From Thereva unica (lineage: Eukaryota; Arthropoda; Insecta; Diptera; Therevidae): a DNA stretch of 64,000 nt. Below, one piece after another: positions 23,640 to 36,299 of the stretch. The translations under genes were made by a program, and so were the position numbers. Positions within the stretch are counted from its first letter, which is position 1; the number at the start of each line of letters is the position of its first letter. The DNA lies in contig OX465282.1 of assembly GCA_949987705.1 (NCBI GenBank), forward strand, positions 6,498,501 through 6,562,500. Reading direction: 5' to 3'. Under the pieces are notes generated by a model. The model ran no database searches, was not told where the DNA came from, and was given only the letters and a program-made list of their open reading frames with translations.

Positions 23640-26360
23640 TACTAAGCTTACTACTAAACATAGCATAAATTCTAATTCATGAGCTTAGATCTGCTACATA
23701 AAAAAAAGCAAATATTAATCGATGATCATAGATTTAACTTTCCACAAATACTAACAGAATTAAGATAAAATATGTAAACTTTAAACTGTATTCCGTATGG
23801 TATTGGTATTACCTTCTCATTTATCAATAAGTTCTACATACTTCACAATTTATCATTGAATTTCTTTAACAAATTTCAAAGATAATTCCTAAAGTACGCA
23901 ATAAAATTTATGTCAACCATGGTACCATAAAAAATCAACCTCTTTCCCTCCGCCTTTCACCCAAAAAATAAAATACCAAACTCATTATCAATAAATCTCC
24001 TCGATATAATCATATTTTCCTCCCCTAAAAATGAAAAGGCTCATCAAAAATTAACAAAAAAAAATCTTTTTTTTTTGGTTGCACCCAGAAAACCGTGACG
24101 ATAAACACCCTTTCGCACAACAAAAGCATAACAACAGACGACAACGTCGTATAAAACCAGCAACAACAATCGCACACACAACAAAAGAAAATAATATAAA
24201 GAATGAAAAATAAAGTAAATAAATAAACCCATCTTAGCAGAAGTTATTTTCTTATTCCTTTTTTTGGCTCCTGCCTAAAAAATAAGAAGAAAAAATACTT
24301 ATATATATATAAAACCCAATCATTTTCTTATAAAAGGAATTTAATAGCGAACACACTTTCTACCCTCCGGGATCCCCTTCTGGGACGCTTTTAAAGCCTC
24401 ATAACCACAATTCATGAAATCATTTGGCGAAATCAAAGATCCATTCGAAGGATTCCGGTCTAAGCTAAGGAAAGTTTTCCTTTTTTTGTTGTTGGTGTTG
24501 TGCACTCACTCTCTCTCTCTTTCTTTAGATGAAGAAAAAAAAAATTCCAATAAAAGTTGTTTTACATCCACATCCCCACCAAAATCCTAATCTGTCCTGC
24601 TATACACACTATGTCTTCAACCACCATTCGACACCCTACTACTGTACTGCTGCTTAGTGCTTAGACTTTCTCTCCCCCACTTCCATAGAAATGTTCAATT
24701 CTTTTTTTTCTGCTGCTATCCTTCGTCTTCCTTCCCGATTGCTTTCCATATTCCCTTCCGCATCCAAAAAGGATCTTCCCACGTCCTTCGTATCCCGCTA
24801 CGTATAGGCTATACGCAACAGCACAGAAGAAGCAAAAAAAAAAACGCACACACAAAATTCCAAAAAATTCCTAAAAAAAATACAAGGGCGGAAGAAAATC
24901 TGAGCGAAATTCCTTTTCCTCACACCTTAATTTAAGGACGAAATATGAGGATAGGGTTTTTTCGAGATTGTTGCCGCTGCTGGGGCGCCCCTTTGGCTGC
25001 TGTGCTCTGTGGGTCCTTTCTAAGACACATTAAACACACCCTTGGCTCCCAGAGATCTCCTACTGAGACCGTTTCTCATAAGATTGCACAATCCCTTCAC
25101 ACGAGGCTCCTTAATATTGTGCCAACGCGGGGAGGATTCATATTTAACTTAAAAAAAGGACCACAAATGGTGCGGGAGGTGAGAGACAGAGTGTAGGTGT
25201 GCTTTACGTGATGGTCGGGGACATATATTTTAGAGAGAGAGACCAAGAGGGGAGGGGGGTTGGTAAAGATGGAAATGAAATGATGCTTTATTAGGTACCA
25301 AGCAAGAACGAGAATCCATAGTGGGGGGTAAAAGAGGCAACATTTGTGATGGTTCGTTGATTCCTTTGATATGGAAGCGTTCCTTCAGCACGCCAAGAAA
25401 AAAAAAACCATTTTATACGACGAAACTCTCAAAAAATACACTAAATATTCACTGATGCTAAAATTATAAAGGAATTCACTTTCTCCCCCTGCGATTAGAA
25501 GCTTTTAAAGACCCTCTTTCTTGCCTTTAACTCAAAAGAAACACGGGGAAAGAGAAATGGATAAATTGTAAATTATGAGAGATTTTATTGATCCCTTCCG
25601 CGGAAGCAGTAAATCATCACAATGGAAGCAATTCAACACTGTTTGGTTTTATTTAAAAATTTAAAACATTTTATAAAAATTATTTTTTGTGTATTTTAAA
25701 AAAAAATGCAAAAGAATTTTTGTAAAAGAAATTTTCCACTTCTCCCCTTTATATACCCCTCCTACCGTGTCTATATATTGCAGAACGAAAAGGTGAGATT
25801 TGAACAGTCTGAAATTTTTTTTATATATATATTTTCGAAGGGATGAATTTCCGCTTTGTTTCTCTTTTGTGTCGTCTTCTGTTGCTTCAGGAAAATTCAG
25901 ATTTTTTTTTTCATTTCATTGTTTAAAGTAGTCTCCCCCCTCCTTCCATGGGGAAAAGCATTTCACATTGTTCGAGTGGAATTACTTGAGATTTTAATCA
26001 ATAATAAGATTTTTACCCGTGATGGTTTTTGCAAATGAATCAAGGATAGATCTTATAAGGATGAGATGAAAGGGGATGATGATGATGATGATGATGAAAA
26101 GGTATGATGGTGCGCGGTGGGATGTTTTGAATAATAATTTTTGAAGTATTAAAAGTCCCAATGGGTAAATTATAGCTGAAATATCGTTAAAAATGGGGGG
26201 AAAATAGCCAAGATTTATAATTTGAGGAGTAAATTAATTTTTGGTTGTATATTATTCATCAAAAAATATAAACTCGAGTTTGTGTTAAAAATTAAGCTGC
26301 TTCTGGTGGTTCTTCTTCGAGTATCGCAGTATCACAGTATGTTTGTTTAAACTTGACTAC
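23640..26360. other. AT-rich intronic DNA without a supported gene
   Basis: I see only low-complexity sequence: A-runs near 24055, 24530 and 24840, TA steps near 24300, CT-rich DNA near 24505-24525 and a GAT triplet run at 26077-26097. ORFs are short and biased. No paired termini were found. Confidence 0.45.
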
Positions 26361-26364
26361 TTGA

Positions 26365-27480
26365 CTAAAGTGGCGCCCAACAACGTAACTTTAGCCAGTG
26401 ATAGTGACAGAAAGAACATGAAGTACAGATTGTTTTCGCAGAAAAACCATTTTGTGAGGTCCCTTACATTAATTTAGTACACATTATCAATTAATAAAGT
26501 GAAATAACTAGGTAATACGGCACTTGAGCCTGGGAACTATGTCTTGAACAAGGTAAAGTTTTTTCCTGCTATCAGTTCAGTGGTTTGCGTCGATATTATC
26601 AAAATTCAAAAATCAGCAGTTTAAACTCTATCTCAGGAATCAAAGATAACCTTCTCAGCCGTCACGATCTGGACATAGTTGCCAGGCTCAAGTGCCACTT
26701 TACCAACTCAAATAACGAACTTGCAAATTCATTTATCCAACATAAGCCTTCGCTTCTGATCATTGTAAAAAGCACCCAGAACAGTGATTTATTTATCGCT
26801 GAATCCAAGCGGACTTAAGGCACAACCAATGCCTCAAAAGCAGAAAGAAATATTCCTATACTCCCAGGACCAAGCCTACCTTTAACTAGTCAGGAAAACA
26901 CAAGCGCCAGAGTATCCCATCAGCCAAAACCCAGTATGCATGTTGAACTACCTTAGTCAAAGGCAGACTGCAAGGAATTTCCAGAGATTAGTAAATCAAT
27001 ACGCAGGCATCGTGCAATGTGCAATGCCAGCTCCTAGCAAATAGGAAGTAGCTCCCCAATGTTATAGTTATCAAAAAATAATCCACCCAAGGTTGACGGA
27101 GATTATTTAAAGTGGCGACAATTCCACGATCTCTTCTCACAAATAGTCTACAATCAGACTTTCAGTAATTACCAAAAAATGTGTCACTTAAAGACAAACG
27201 TAGCTGGAAGACCGAAACGTTAATAAGGCACTTTATGCTGCCACCTTGGTAGCTTAGATGATATTACAGGAAAGATATGACAACCCAAGAGTGTTAGTTT
27301 CAGCAATAAGCAATACAGCTGATACACGATCAACTGCATCTTCAAAGATATTACACGATTCCAGATTAGAATGACTTTTGGGATTAGACAATCAAAGCAT
27401 AAGCACTTTGGAATGGGATCTTCTTTTGCTAATCATTTTAGTGAAAAAGTTTGGTAAGACTACCCATGCGCTGCTACAAT
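26365..27480 (+). mobile_element. BEL/Pao-like LTR retrotransposon 5' part (leader and gag relic)
   Basis: TGGCGCCCAACAACGTAACT at 26371 looks like the primer-binding site that follows a 5' LTR. The frame at 26585-26818 encodes a leucine/charge-rich N-terminal gag-like stretch. At about 27085-27180 the plus strand encodes VDGDYLKWRQFHDLFSQIV, the hallmark gag block of BEL/Pao elements (F-GD---W--F-D-F). Downstream lie decayed segments equivalent to RYDN-R-LV and LHD. Several stops and frameshifts show it is dead. Pol is absent here; a BEL/Pao pol relic lies at 62400-63100. Confidence 0.7.
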
Positions 27481-27499
27481 TTACAGGCTATGAACAAGG

Positions 27500-28060
27500 G
27501 GCACGGGCCTACCTTTTGTAGTGTGGCTAGGTGATTGGTTTTTCTCTTGCCAACAAATTCGGCAGTTCCAGAATACTGAACTGGCACGTCTCAAGTGAGC
27601 CATCATTGTCTGATCAGAGACATATAAGGTTTAACTTTCCCAAAATCATCTCCGAAACATTTAGGGCTCCACGGCAGACTGGCTGGGAGGCCTATCGCCG
27701 TCAGGTTGGGATTCAGAGACAGAGCCTCATCCGATCACTAAGGCCGATCTCGACCTTGTCGACCATGGAGCTATTAATCAGCCCTCATTTCCCTCGTTTT
27801 CAAGTAACTGACCCTGGATTGGCCCTAGAACCTAGCACTGTATCGGAGGTAGCACTTGCCCCTACAATCGGAACAAAGGCCTGGCAAAGAGGAAAACGAT
27901 GGAGAAGGTTTTAGACAGGCATATTAGAGAGGGTCTTACAGCGAACCTACAGACATTGAGAGTGCGTTTTAGGAAGTTACCTTCACCGCGATCAATGAAG
28001 CCGCAGTAAAAAGAGGCATTCCCACCTACTACGAGATGGATCACGTCGCTTCAAATTGAT
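27500..28060 (+). mobile_element. R1/LOA-like LINE endonuclease C-terminus and linker
   Basis: The plus frame 27531-27914 encodes WHVSSEPSLSDQRHIRFNF, the Ser-Asp-His-type end block of an apurinic endonuclease domain (here SDQ in place of SDH, so the catalytic His is lost), then FRAPRQTGWEAYRRQVG, typical of the linker before the polymerase. The frame then stops. A second copy of the same block at 43100-43270 belongs to another element. The fragment joins the BEL/Pao gag relic with no visible boundary signal. Confidence 0.7.
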
Positions 28061-28184
28061 AACTGCTGAGATGAAAGGCGAAGCGATTACGGTAATGGCT
28101 GCTAAAGGCTGTCCTCAAAGGGGTGGTTTTTCATTCCTCTTATGGTAAGTCGTAATCGACGAACTTCTTTCCGACCGACGAAAG

Positions 28185-28519
28185 ACAAAGATCAAGATAG
28201 CAAGAATTTTGCTCATCACTAAGTGCCCAAACTCTTGAACGGATGAGCAAAAAGACTTGTCTTGCACATTTAGCAAGGCCAAGACAAGGCTGCAAGACTT
28301 TTTGCAAAACTGCTTGCAGGACTTTTTGCGAGACTTTTTGCAAGAATTTTTGCGAGACTTTTTGGAAGAATTCTTGCTCATTACTGCAAGGTTTTTGGCA
28401 CTTAGTGATGTTCAAAAAGTCTTGCTATCTTGATCTTACTGTCTAATCTTGGTTTTTCTTTGATCTTGCTAATGGTGCAGGACAAGGAAAAACTGCGAGA
28501 CCAGTCTTGCTCATCACTC
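28185..28519. mobile_element. Fold-back element of the CAAGAC family, left-truncated copy
   Basis: The right end GTCTTGCTCATCACT and the inner inverted pair (CACTAAGTGCC near 28217 and GGCACTTAGTG near 28397) match the complete copy at 4514-4920, as do the 15-bp GCAAGACTTTTTG repeats at 28290-28370. The left outer arm is missing: homology starts at ATCAAGATAGCAAGAATTTT. Long ORFs on both strands here are repeat artefacts. Confidence 0.65.
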
Positions 28520-28529
28520 AGCCGCGACC

Positions 28530-30300
28530 TCTGGGTTTTGGAGGTTGAAATGAAACACTTTACGAGCTTTCCGACTTTTATTCTGGGGTAACCAGATGCG
28601 GGCTTTAGGTCTCCTAGGGGCTCTATATTGCTGGGGTTAGGCCGATATACGCCTATAGGTATTGATCTGAGAAGCACTACTGCTAAGAAAATCAAAGGAG
28701 AACTGAGGCTCACATTTGATCATCCTGTACAGCCCCTGACAAACTCGGATAAATCGAAGGGCCATCACCAACATCATAGACAACAAGTATAATAGTGCAA
28801 AAGAAGTTCCCCAGGTCAAACCGCTTTTTTATGACGAGGAATATTGTCGGTTTCAGTGGATTGGTTGGTATCAAGCACATCGGAGCCCGTCCTTAGGTCG
28901 GTCTTAAAGAATACCCTGTATATTTGAGTATGTGGAACACAAGTGAATGACGAAACTCTTGATCACTGAACTATGATATACGAATCATTCGTTCTACTTC
29001 TGTGGGAATTATTTTACTGTTGTTTTAGTGTAAACTTTTAAATTAAGTTGTACCCGGCCACCACAAGCCCCATTTTGATAAGATTGTCACAGTCTGATTA
29101 AATCAACACGAAACAACAAATTAGTGAATTTTTTTAAACACGCAAATTTTTCATTAAACTTCCTTCCCGATAAAAAGCGTATAAAAAAATACTTAAAATA
29201 TGCTCATCACTTCTGCAAGTCAGCAAAACATTAGCATGAAGAAAACAGGGTGGGGAAAAAAAGGAAACGAAACTGAAAATCCTTTAATTCTACCATAGGC
29301 TACCTGTTATCCCGAACAGAATTTTACTTTAAACGCAACACCACCAGAAAGAAGAAGGAGGTAAAACTAAGAAAATCCCTAAAATTATCAAAACAACAGC
29401 AATCCAACCCCCCTCCACCATATACCTCCACCCATTTTCATGCTACTAAAACTCTACAAAACCAGCCCCAATCCAGTCTGTTCGCAATTTTATTCTTGTT
29501 ATCCAAGAATGAAATCAAGGCTTCGGCATAAAGATCCTTTAGTCTGCCCCCTTTCAATTCACCCGTCTTCATTCTCCCACCACTGATGCCATGCTACCCC
29601 TACCTCCCTCGCCCCCTCCCCCCTCCCAAAAAACTTAACAACGTCGAAACAGGGTATGTAGTATTTTGGACGGAGGGGTTTAGGGCTTGGAGGGTATAGT
29701 ACGTTGAATCCTTAAGCATCTTCTTCTTTCCTGGATATAATCACTAAAAGTGGTAATAGAAGATGAGGAAAAGAGTTTGTTGGTAAACTAGAGTTAAGGG
29801 TGGCAGTAAGGGGTTGTAAACTAGCAGAAAAAGAGATTTTCTGTAGCATCTGGATGGGTGAGTAATGAGGAAAGTTTCTTGTTGGCTCCTTTTCTTCAAG
29901 TGATTACAGCACGGTTAACTTAGTTAAGGGAAAAAAGGACGAAAATTTCTGGTTTTATACTAACTTAAGGCACACAGTTCAACTATGTCTCTCGTAGTGC
30001 GGTGATAAGTTTGTTTCTTATATAAATTGTTGTCCTCCTTTTCGCTCTCTTCTTCTTCTTCTTAAGGATGCGGTAATTAGATATAAAAAAAAGAAAAACA
30101 AAATTCTGTTTTTTTTTTCTACTGCGCCCTTAATCCCTCTTTCATAACTCGACGAAGCAAAAGGAAAGGGATTTCTTTTTTTAATTAAGCCCTCTCTTTA
30201 GACATGCCCCCCACTCCCAAAAAAATAAAATAAAACCCTACAACAACAGCAAAATATACAACCAATTAACCAGCTATAAAATCTGTGAAGTTCCACTTAC
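28530..30300. other. Syntrophin intron 3, proximal part
   Basis: On the minus strand intron 3 starts at the donor GTAAGT (30300-30295). The following 1.8 kb has no recognisable exon, contains C-rich and A-rich simple sequence (29620-29640, 30085-30115) and no paired repeats that I can see. Confidence 0.6.
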
Positions 30301-30535
30301 CTTCGAGATCCACAACACGTCCGGCCCGTTTGAGTGCTCGAACAGCTTCATCGTGAGTAGCATCCCTTAATTCCTCCCCATTAACTGAGAGTATGGCATC
30401 GCCTACATATAACCCTTTCGCCTGATCTGCTGCCATTCCTCTAAAGATTTTCGAAATTAGAATTGGCATACGATTCTCACGTCCGCCCTTAATTGAGATG
30501 CCGAGGCCGTTGTTGTCAGACTTTATGATCCGTAC
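30301..30535 (-). CDS. Syn1: Syntrophin exon encoding the PDZ domain
   Basis: Syntrophins are cytoplasmic adaptors of the dystrophin complex; the PDZ domain recruits channels and signalling proteins to the membrane. This 235-nt exon begins after TTTTAG and ends before GTAAGT. It encodes about 78 residues from [10 protein letters not shown] to RAGRVVDLE. Visible hallmarks are the carboxylate-binding loop [20 protein letters not shown], the [10 protein letters not shown] turn and the THDEAV start of helix B. That combination is typical of alpha/beta syntrophins (fly Syn1) rather than gamma types. The exon starts in phase 0, fitting the end of the preceding coding exon at 50783, and ends with one base of a split codon. 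An ATG inside it (30469) is not a start. The sequence is intact and clearly under constraint, unlike its surroundings. Confidence 0.9.
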
Positions 30536-31254
30536 CTAAAATCAAACGAGAGAAACACAACAATAATAAAATATTTCTATGAGAGGGCGGGGGAGGAAGA
30601 GGGTGAGAATGTGAACGAGGAGAAGATTTAATGAACGAAATTCATAATAATAAAGTCACAATAGTGATACTAATACAGAATACATGTGTAGTTGTTGAGG
30701 GTGATAAAGGGGACGGTGTGAGGGGCTTGGGAAGTAGGTATGTATGCTAGGCAGACAGGTGTCGGATATTGGAACGTAAGAACTTAATCCTGGAGAAAAC
30801 TAATTATTGTTTTCTACCACCCCCACCCCCAAAAACAACAAGGTAGGGGGTTCGATGTTGACTTTCGTAATGAGTGATTTATTTATTTTGTTGGAGAATT
30901 CAATTACGAGTGTATTTTTTTTTGGGTGTTAGTTATCTTTTTTGAGATGTGAAATGTAATATGATTTACGTTCCACTTTTAGTTTTTAGGTTAATTTATA
31001 TATTTTTTTAACTAATCTACATTTTTATATCATTATTAGTCTCGCCCAAATTCAAAAAATCACAATTTTCGAATAAATACAGAGATATTAAGGGCAACAT
31101 TTTAGAATTTGGAAGAGGTAACCACAAAATTTTGAAATTGAATAAACAATTTTTTGCATTCTGCAGGTGTTGTATAACGCCGCCTGCATTGCGATCGGAG
31201 ACCAAATTATCGCGTTGGCACGCTATTTTGTTTGTTAATTTGGTTTTCTAAGCT

Positions 31255-32155
31255 CAGGAACACCGTTTGTATCATCCGTACGTCATGTCGTTGGTAAAGT
31301 CATGGTGCCATCTTGAGTAGCAAGCAGTTGAGAGATAGAATAAATTTAAGATTCTGAATTCTAGGGAGGGTATTGAAAGAGGTGGCGTTTGGGCTCTTGG
31401 TTGTTGTAAGAGTTGGGAAATATTGACTGCAAGGGATTGTTCCACAGTCGCGTTGTTATTTCTAGAAACGAATTTCTAGTTTGTAAGAGTGCGTTTATTT
31501 CGAACAGTCACTATAATAGTAGTGATAAAATGTTGTCCGATGGATCAGCGTGTCGATACTGAAGCAAGTGGCGTCGTCATCGATTAGTTTAGGGATGCTT
31601 TTTTGAACTTTACCTAACGACGCCGAAGTGATTTTGGAAGCCTCTCCTCAAATAAGGGAGTTGTATATGGGATTGGTATATTACAACGCGAGCCTATAGC
31701 TGGATGCTGGTCACGTTAAGATGTTAGATGGATCAGCCAATAGTTCTATACCATCCATTAACATGTCTGGAGAGACTTAAAAATTTAACAGTAATTTGGA
31801 AATAGGATATGCGCCCATTAACGATCGTAGAGACAAGGTTGCGCTTGTTTTGCATTAACGAAGGCGTACGAATAATGCCATGTACTGTTATTAAAGTAGC
31901 TGTAAAGTGGATTGGATCGAGAGTGGGTCGTTGATAAAGATTGAGAAAAGAGCGACCGATAAAATTGATCCCTAGGGGACACCCGCATAGATGGTGTGGG
32001 GTTTAGATTTGACAGCGTCCAATACTACCTCGATTAAATTTGCAGAAAGGAGAGTTGATCAATACCATTACGGTGGAGTTTTGCTAACACAACACGGTGC
32101 CACACTCCATCAAAAGCCTTACAGAATGCGGCATCTGAACCTTTGGTATTTCAAC
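31255..32155 (-). mobile_element. LINE family A polymerase remnant
   Basis: On the minus strand FCKAFDGVWHRVVLAKLHRN near 32140-32080 is the palm block around the first catalytic Asp (here D replaced in a decayed context), followed by GVPLGINFIGRS in place of GVPQGSILSP, and near the end SFLEITTRLWNN with an FPNSYNNQEP stretch. The order equals that of the copy at 242-1330. Stops and frameshifts occur throughout. It lies in syntrophin intron 2 in the same orientation as the gene. Confidence 0.65.
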
Positions 32156-32204
32156 ATTGAATAACTCCGACATTTTTAAGCCGATTGTGACAAATGAGCA
32201 AGAT

Positions 32205-32700
32205 TTATTTAGGATATTTCATTTATTTCAAATCAGTTTTGAACACAGTGTCGATTAAATGACCACATCTATTCGATACGCAAAAAACAGCTTTATTTCG
32301 AGCGTCCTGTATAACATTGGCCAGCATTTCGTGAGTAATGTAGCAACTATTTAGGCTCGTATGTTAGCTTTGAGCTCGTCAATGGTCTTTGGGCTGCTGG
32401 AATAAACTTAACTTTATAAATAAAAAAATCCAGGCGCCGTTAAATCCGGAGAACAAGGCCACTTCAAATTACCATTTTTCGACACAACGTGTTTCGGGAA
32501 CTTGCCCTGCAAAAACTTCATGGTAGCGGCGGCGGTGTGGAAAGGTACGGGATTTTGTTGAAAATAGAAGTTCAACAGACGTTTTTCACGTATTTTCGGA
32601 CACACAAAGTCCGCCAATATCCAACGATAGCGTGCGCCGTCGAGTATATTTCCAACAATGAAGAAAAATGGTTCGATGATGGTTTTTGAGCACACTCCGG
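32205..32700 (-). pseudogene. IS630-Tc1/mariner superfamily transposase fragment
   Basis: The minus frame 32695-32414 encodes FQQNPVPFHTAA (decayed QQDGA-PH block), FLQGKFPKHVVSKNGNLKWP and CSPDLTAPGFFYL (decayed RSPDL-P-DFFLW block). After the stop, decayed C-terminal sequence (TIDELKANIRA) continues to about 32330. The catalytic Asp of the QQDGA motif has become Asn and the last acidic residue region reads PGFF, so both catalytic positions are lost. Confidence 0.75.
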
Positions 32701-33473
32701 TTCAATCAGTAGCGTTTGGCGAATAAAGGTCCGTTTATACCTACAGACATCGAGCGTGCCAGACACCCGCCGCGCCAGGCACCGAGAGACGCAGTTCTTT
32801 CATATTTAACGTGCCGTATGATGACAGGCACTAGGCAGGCAAAAACTTCTCAGTGGAATGTCGACAAGAAAAAATTGCTGTATGGTTCCGATGCTCTATT
32901 CATACTTCCCGGTTTACAGGAATTTCTTAGTCCTATTGCACGCTCTGAAAGCTTTAATTTTTGTAGCCTTCATGCTTTATAGAAGTGGTAGCTTTTGGAA
33001 GTGTGTTAGGTAAAGTCGCGTAGGCACAAAATTAAACTAGTTTGGGACTCCCCTTGATGATCTTAAAATTCTTAATCAGATCACCCAATGAAAAACACTA
33101 TATTCTTCAATCCAGGAGCAGATAGGAGCCTGAAGAATACACTTGGGGACCAAGAATATACTGGTTTTGATCAACTGGAAACGGTTTAATCTCCAATTGT
33201 AACGCACAGTAGAAAGGACGTAAGTATACTGGTTTAATTACCGTACCCCGCTCTCTTAATTTGCATTTATAAAGGAATAGGTATGACTGCGGGGTCACGA
33301 TGAATCTGAAAATGATTCTTGTTTGCTAGTAGACAAAGCTCATCATATTCTTCAGTCTAGTTTATAAAGTCAAACGAAAAATCAACCTCCCTCTGCCTTC
33401 ATCAAAACTATGAAAACTCCAAAAATAATTGGAACCTAGACCAAATTCAGTCGAATCCCGCATAAATGATACA

Positions 33474-33502
33474 TATTATTATTATTATTATTATTATTAT
33501 TA
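33474..33502. repeat. TTA trinucleotide microsatellite
   Basis: Nine consecutive ATT units are visible between GATACA and AAAATATTG. No coding context. Confidence 0.85.
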
Positions 33503-33596
33503 AAATATTGTTGCGAGACCTAACCCCCCAAAAATTCCCGTGTAAGACTACAAGCGCGAAAGCCAGCCCAATGCATACACACACCCACCCTAGACA

Positions 33597-33690
33597 AGTT
33601 CGACTAATTTCACATAGATGGCGCTCACACCAACAAAAAGCTCACCACACAGGTTGTTGCCCTGAATAAAACTCACACCCGAGGCCACCA
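33597..33690 (+). repeat. Dispersed inverted repeat, arm 1
   Basis: AAGTTCGACTAATTTCACAT and the following 75 bp match the complement of 35490-35403 at roughly three quarters of positions, including GATGGCG/GGTGGCG and ACTCACACCC/GCTCACACCT. The arms are 1.7 kb apart. No frame connects them, so this is a repeat family present twice in opposite orientation. Confidence 0.6.
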
Positions 33691-33699
33691 CCACACCGT

Positions 33700-35400
33700 A
33701 AAAAAGCTTTCCAGCCAAAACACAAACCAAAACTTGCGCTCGTAAGCCTGTAGCTATAATACTGGAGGATTAACATAAGCTTGATGCGGATGAACCTACT
33801 CTTCACGTTATTAAGCGGATAGTTAACTGGGTTTGTGAATATTACCCCTAGGATATATAATCTGATCAGGATAAATTCTATGCATCATATTATCTATGCA
33901 TCATAGTCCATTGGCAGTTGCGTTCTCATATAAGCTGTGCACTGCCTGTATACGGGCACTGGAACAGATGGTGTTGACAACAATGAAAGGTCGATGAAAG
34001 CACTGATTTCGTGCATTACCAAATGCTTCCAGATATTTTTAAAACTTTAATGAAATGAACTAAATCTTGAACCTTACCACTTCTAACTGAAACTTTTCTT
34101 GTTACAAATAAGTTTATTATCAAAAATTCCAAAACATCTTCAATTTAATTCCCTACAATCCTTAAACTGCTGCTAAATGAATCCTACAACAAATTATTTT
34201 CTAAATATATCTTTCCAGCATCCCACCCCTACTCAACCCGAGCATAACCATTCAATTTATTACATTTCGTCTGTATGCAAACAAACAAGCAAAGAAAGTA
34301 TAAATTTGTCGACACCAAAATATGATTCAGTATCAATTCGTTCCCATTTAGGTATAAAATAGGTTTAACCCCCCCACACACAAATATTTTGGGACGTTAC
34401 GCTTTCCCCTCTCGATCCTCATGTCCTTCCGCCCCTTCAATCATTTTAATGGGACTTACAAACAGCCCTCCCCCACCACCACCGATCCACCCTCGCATTC
34501 TATCTTTCACTCTCACTGAAGGCCAATCGATTGCCGGCCTACAAAAGGGCCATAATTTAAAGGAACTACTCTCATAGCACACCAATAAAGAAGATAAGAG
34601 AAATATCCTCGCAGGGAATACGATAAGGAATTTTTATCCTTTTTTTTATATATTTTTTTTCTTTTATTTTTATTTTTTTATTTTTCTCGTTCTTTTGTTA
34701 CATGGTTATGAAATCAGTGATAAATTTAGAAAACGTGCGAAAAAATCGTTGGTTTTATGTTTCGATTGCAATAAACCTGTCATGGGGTGGCTCTAATTAG
34801 AAGTAGTCACCGTATGTTGCCAATGGTTCTTACAAGGTTTCCTCCTTTTTACTGGCATCTCTCACGACAGTCCAGCCCCAAACTCCACCGAAAACATAAC
34901 GAAAAACCAATTGCCTTTATGATGTCATAAATGCAAATTATTAAATTTTGTTGTGTTTAAGCACAGGAATAATATTGGTTAAAGTTTTTCAGGGGATGGG
35001 GAGGGAGTTTTATTTGATCGATGAATTAAGAAGATTACTGGGTGTGGAGAATCAATTTTCGTTTGAATGAGTATAATTTTGTAATATTAGATTAAATTGA
35101 AGTTGTGACACCACTTAATATTCGACGAACTACAGAACCATATCAGTATATAATTTCTTGAATTGATAGTCATAGCCAATGACGACAAGGTAATATAACA
35201 AATTGATCATTCCAGAAAAGCAGTACCAAATTTATAGGAAAAAATAAGTGTGTAACCATTTTAACAAAATTCCACCAAGTTCCAGGAAATTACAGAAAAT
35301 CTTGATAAAATTTCAAACAGAGACAATTCATACAATTCCTTCACTAAGCCTCTGTGTAGTAGTATAGCGACAGCGCTTCGAGCATAGTGACTTCATCGGT
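33700..35400. other. AT-rich intron 2 DNA without a supported gene
   Basis: No protein-like frame, no termini. T-rich DNA around 34640-34690 and C-rich DNA around 34460-34490 are the only features. Short ORFs on both strands overlap each other and are uninformative. Confidence 0.45.
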
Positions 35401-35402
35401 TG

Positions 35403-35490
35403 TAGGCTAAGGTGTGAGCTTTATCCAAGACAATAACCCGTGTGATAAGCTTTGGGTGTGAACGCCACCTGTGTGAAACTAGTTGAACTT
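35403..35490 (-). repeat. Dispersed inverted repeat, arm 2
   Basis: The inverted partner of 33597-33690. On the minus strand it begins AAGTTCAACTAGTTTCACAC and ends CTCACACCTTAGCC. Confidence 0.6.
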
Positions 35491-36299
35491 TACTGTAGTG
35501 TGGCTTGGGTGCGCTTTCAAGCTGGGGTAATCGGCAGCGTTGGGTGGGATCTTGTGAGGTCTTTGAGATCAGTGCCACCCAGGTGGGCTTTCATGCTGGG
35601 AATCGTGCGATTATTCGGGGCTTGTTTAGGATATTATTGGGAAATCTGATCCAGGTTCCAAGAATTGAGCGTGTGGGAGTCGGTTGAAGCCCGACTAAGA
35701 AATAAATTAAGCGTTATGTGAGTTGAGGATCTGAAAGCTTCAGTTATTTTTGTAAAGTTCCTGCCGATATTGGTTATTGGGTTAAAGATTTACTCCAATT
35801 GGGCCTCTGGCTCAGTATTATAAGCTTTGAGAGCTTTATAGTTCTTCCGTATTGCACCACGTGATTTTATAATACCCTTCAATAGTTTTTCATAAATGTT
35901 GCTACACCAAGAGTTACAGGTAAGCTTTTATAAAACTATACAGATGGACAGTTTTATAGAACCGGCAGACTAGATAGACCAGGCACACCAGATAGACCAG
36001 GTAGACCAGATAGGACAGACAGACCAGACCGACAGCCGGCCCCACAAAAGTGTCTATAACTCTCCCTGAAGCCAGCGAGACACAGAAGAAACTTAACTTA
36101 CTATTGAACGACGAAAAATCTTAAGCTTCCTTTCAGCATCTTTTCATACTTCCTCCGATCTCATTATTCGGTCAAATATATTATCTGGTGTCATCCGAAG
36201 CTCGTCCAGATCGTCCAGTGCAGCTTTCGTGCAGGAAGGAAACGGGAAAAATAGAAGATGGGACGAGCCTCCAAAGGGCCGATGGACACATAGACTCAT

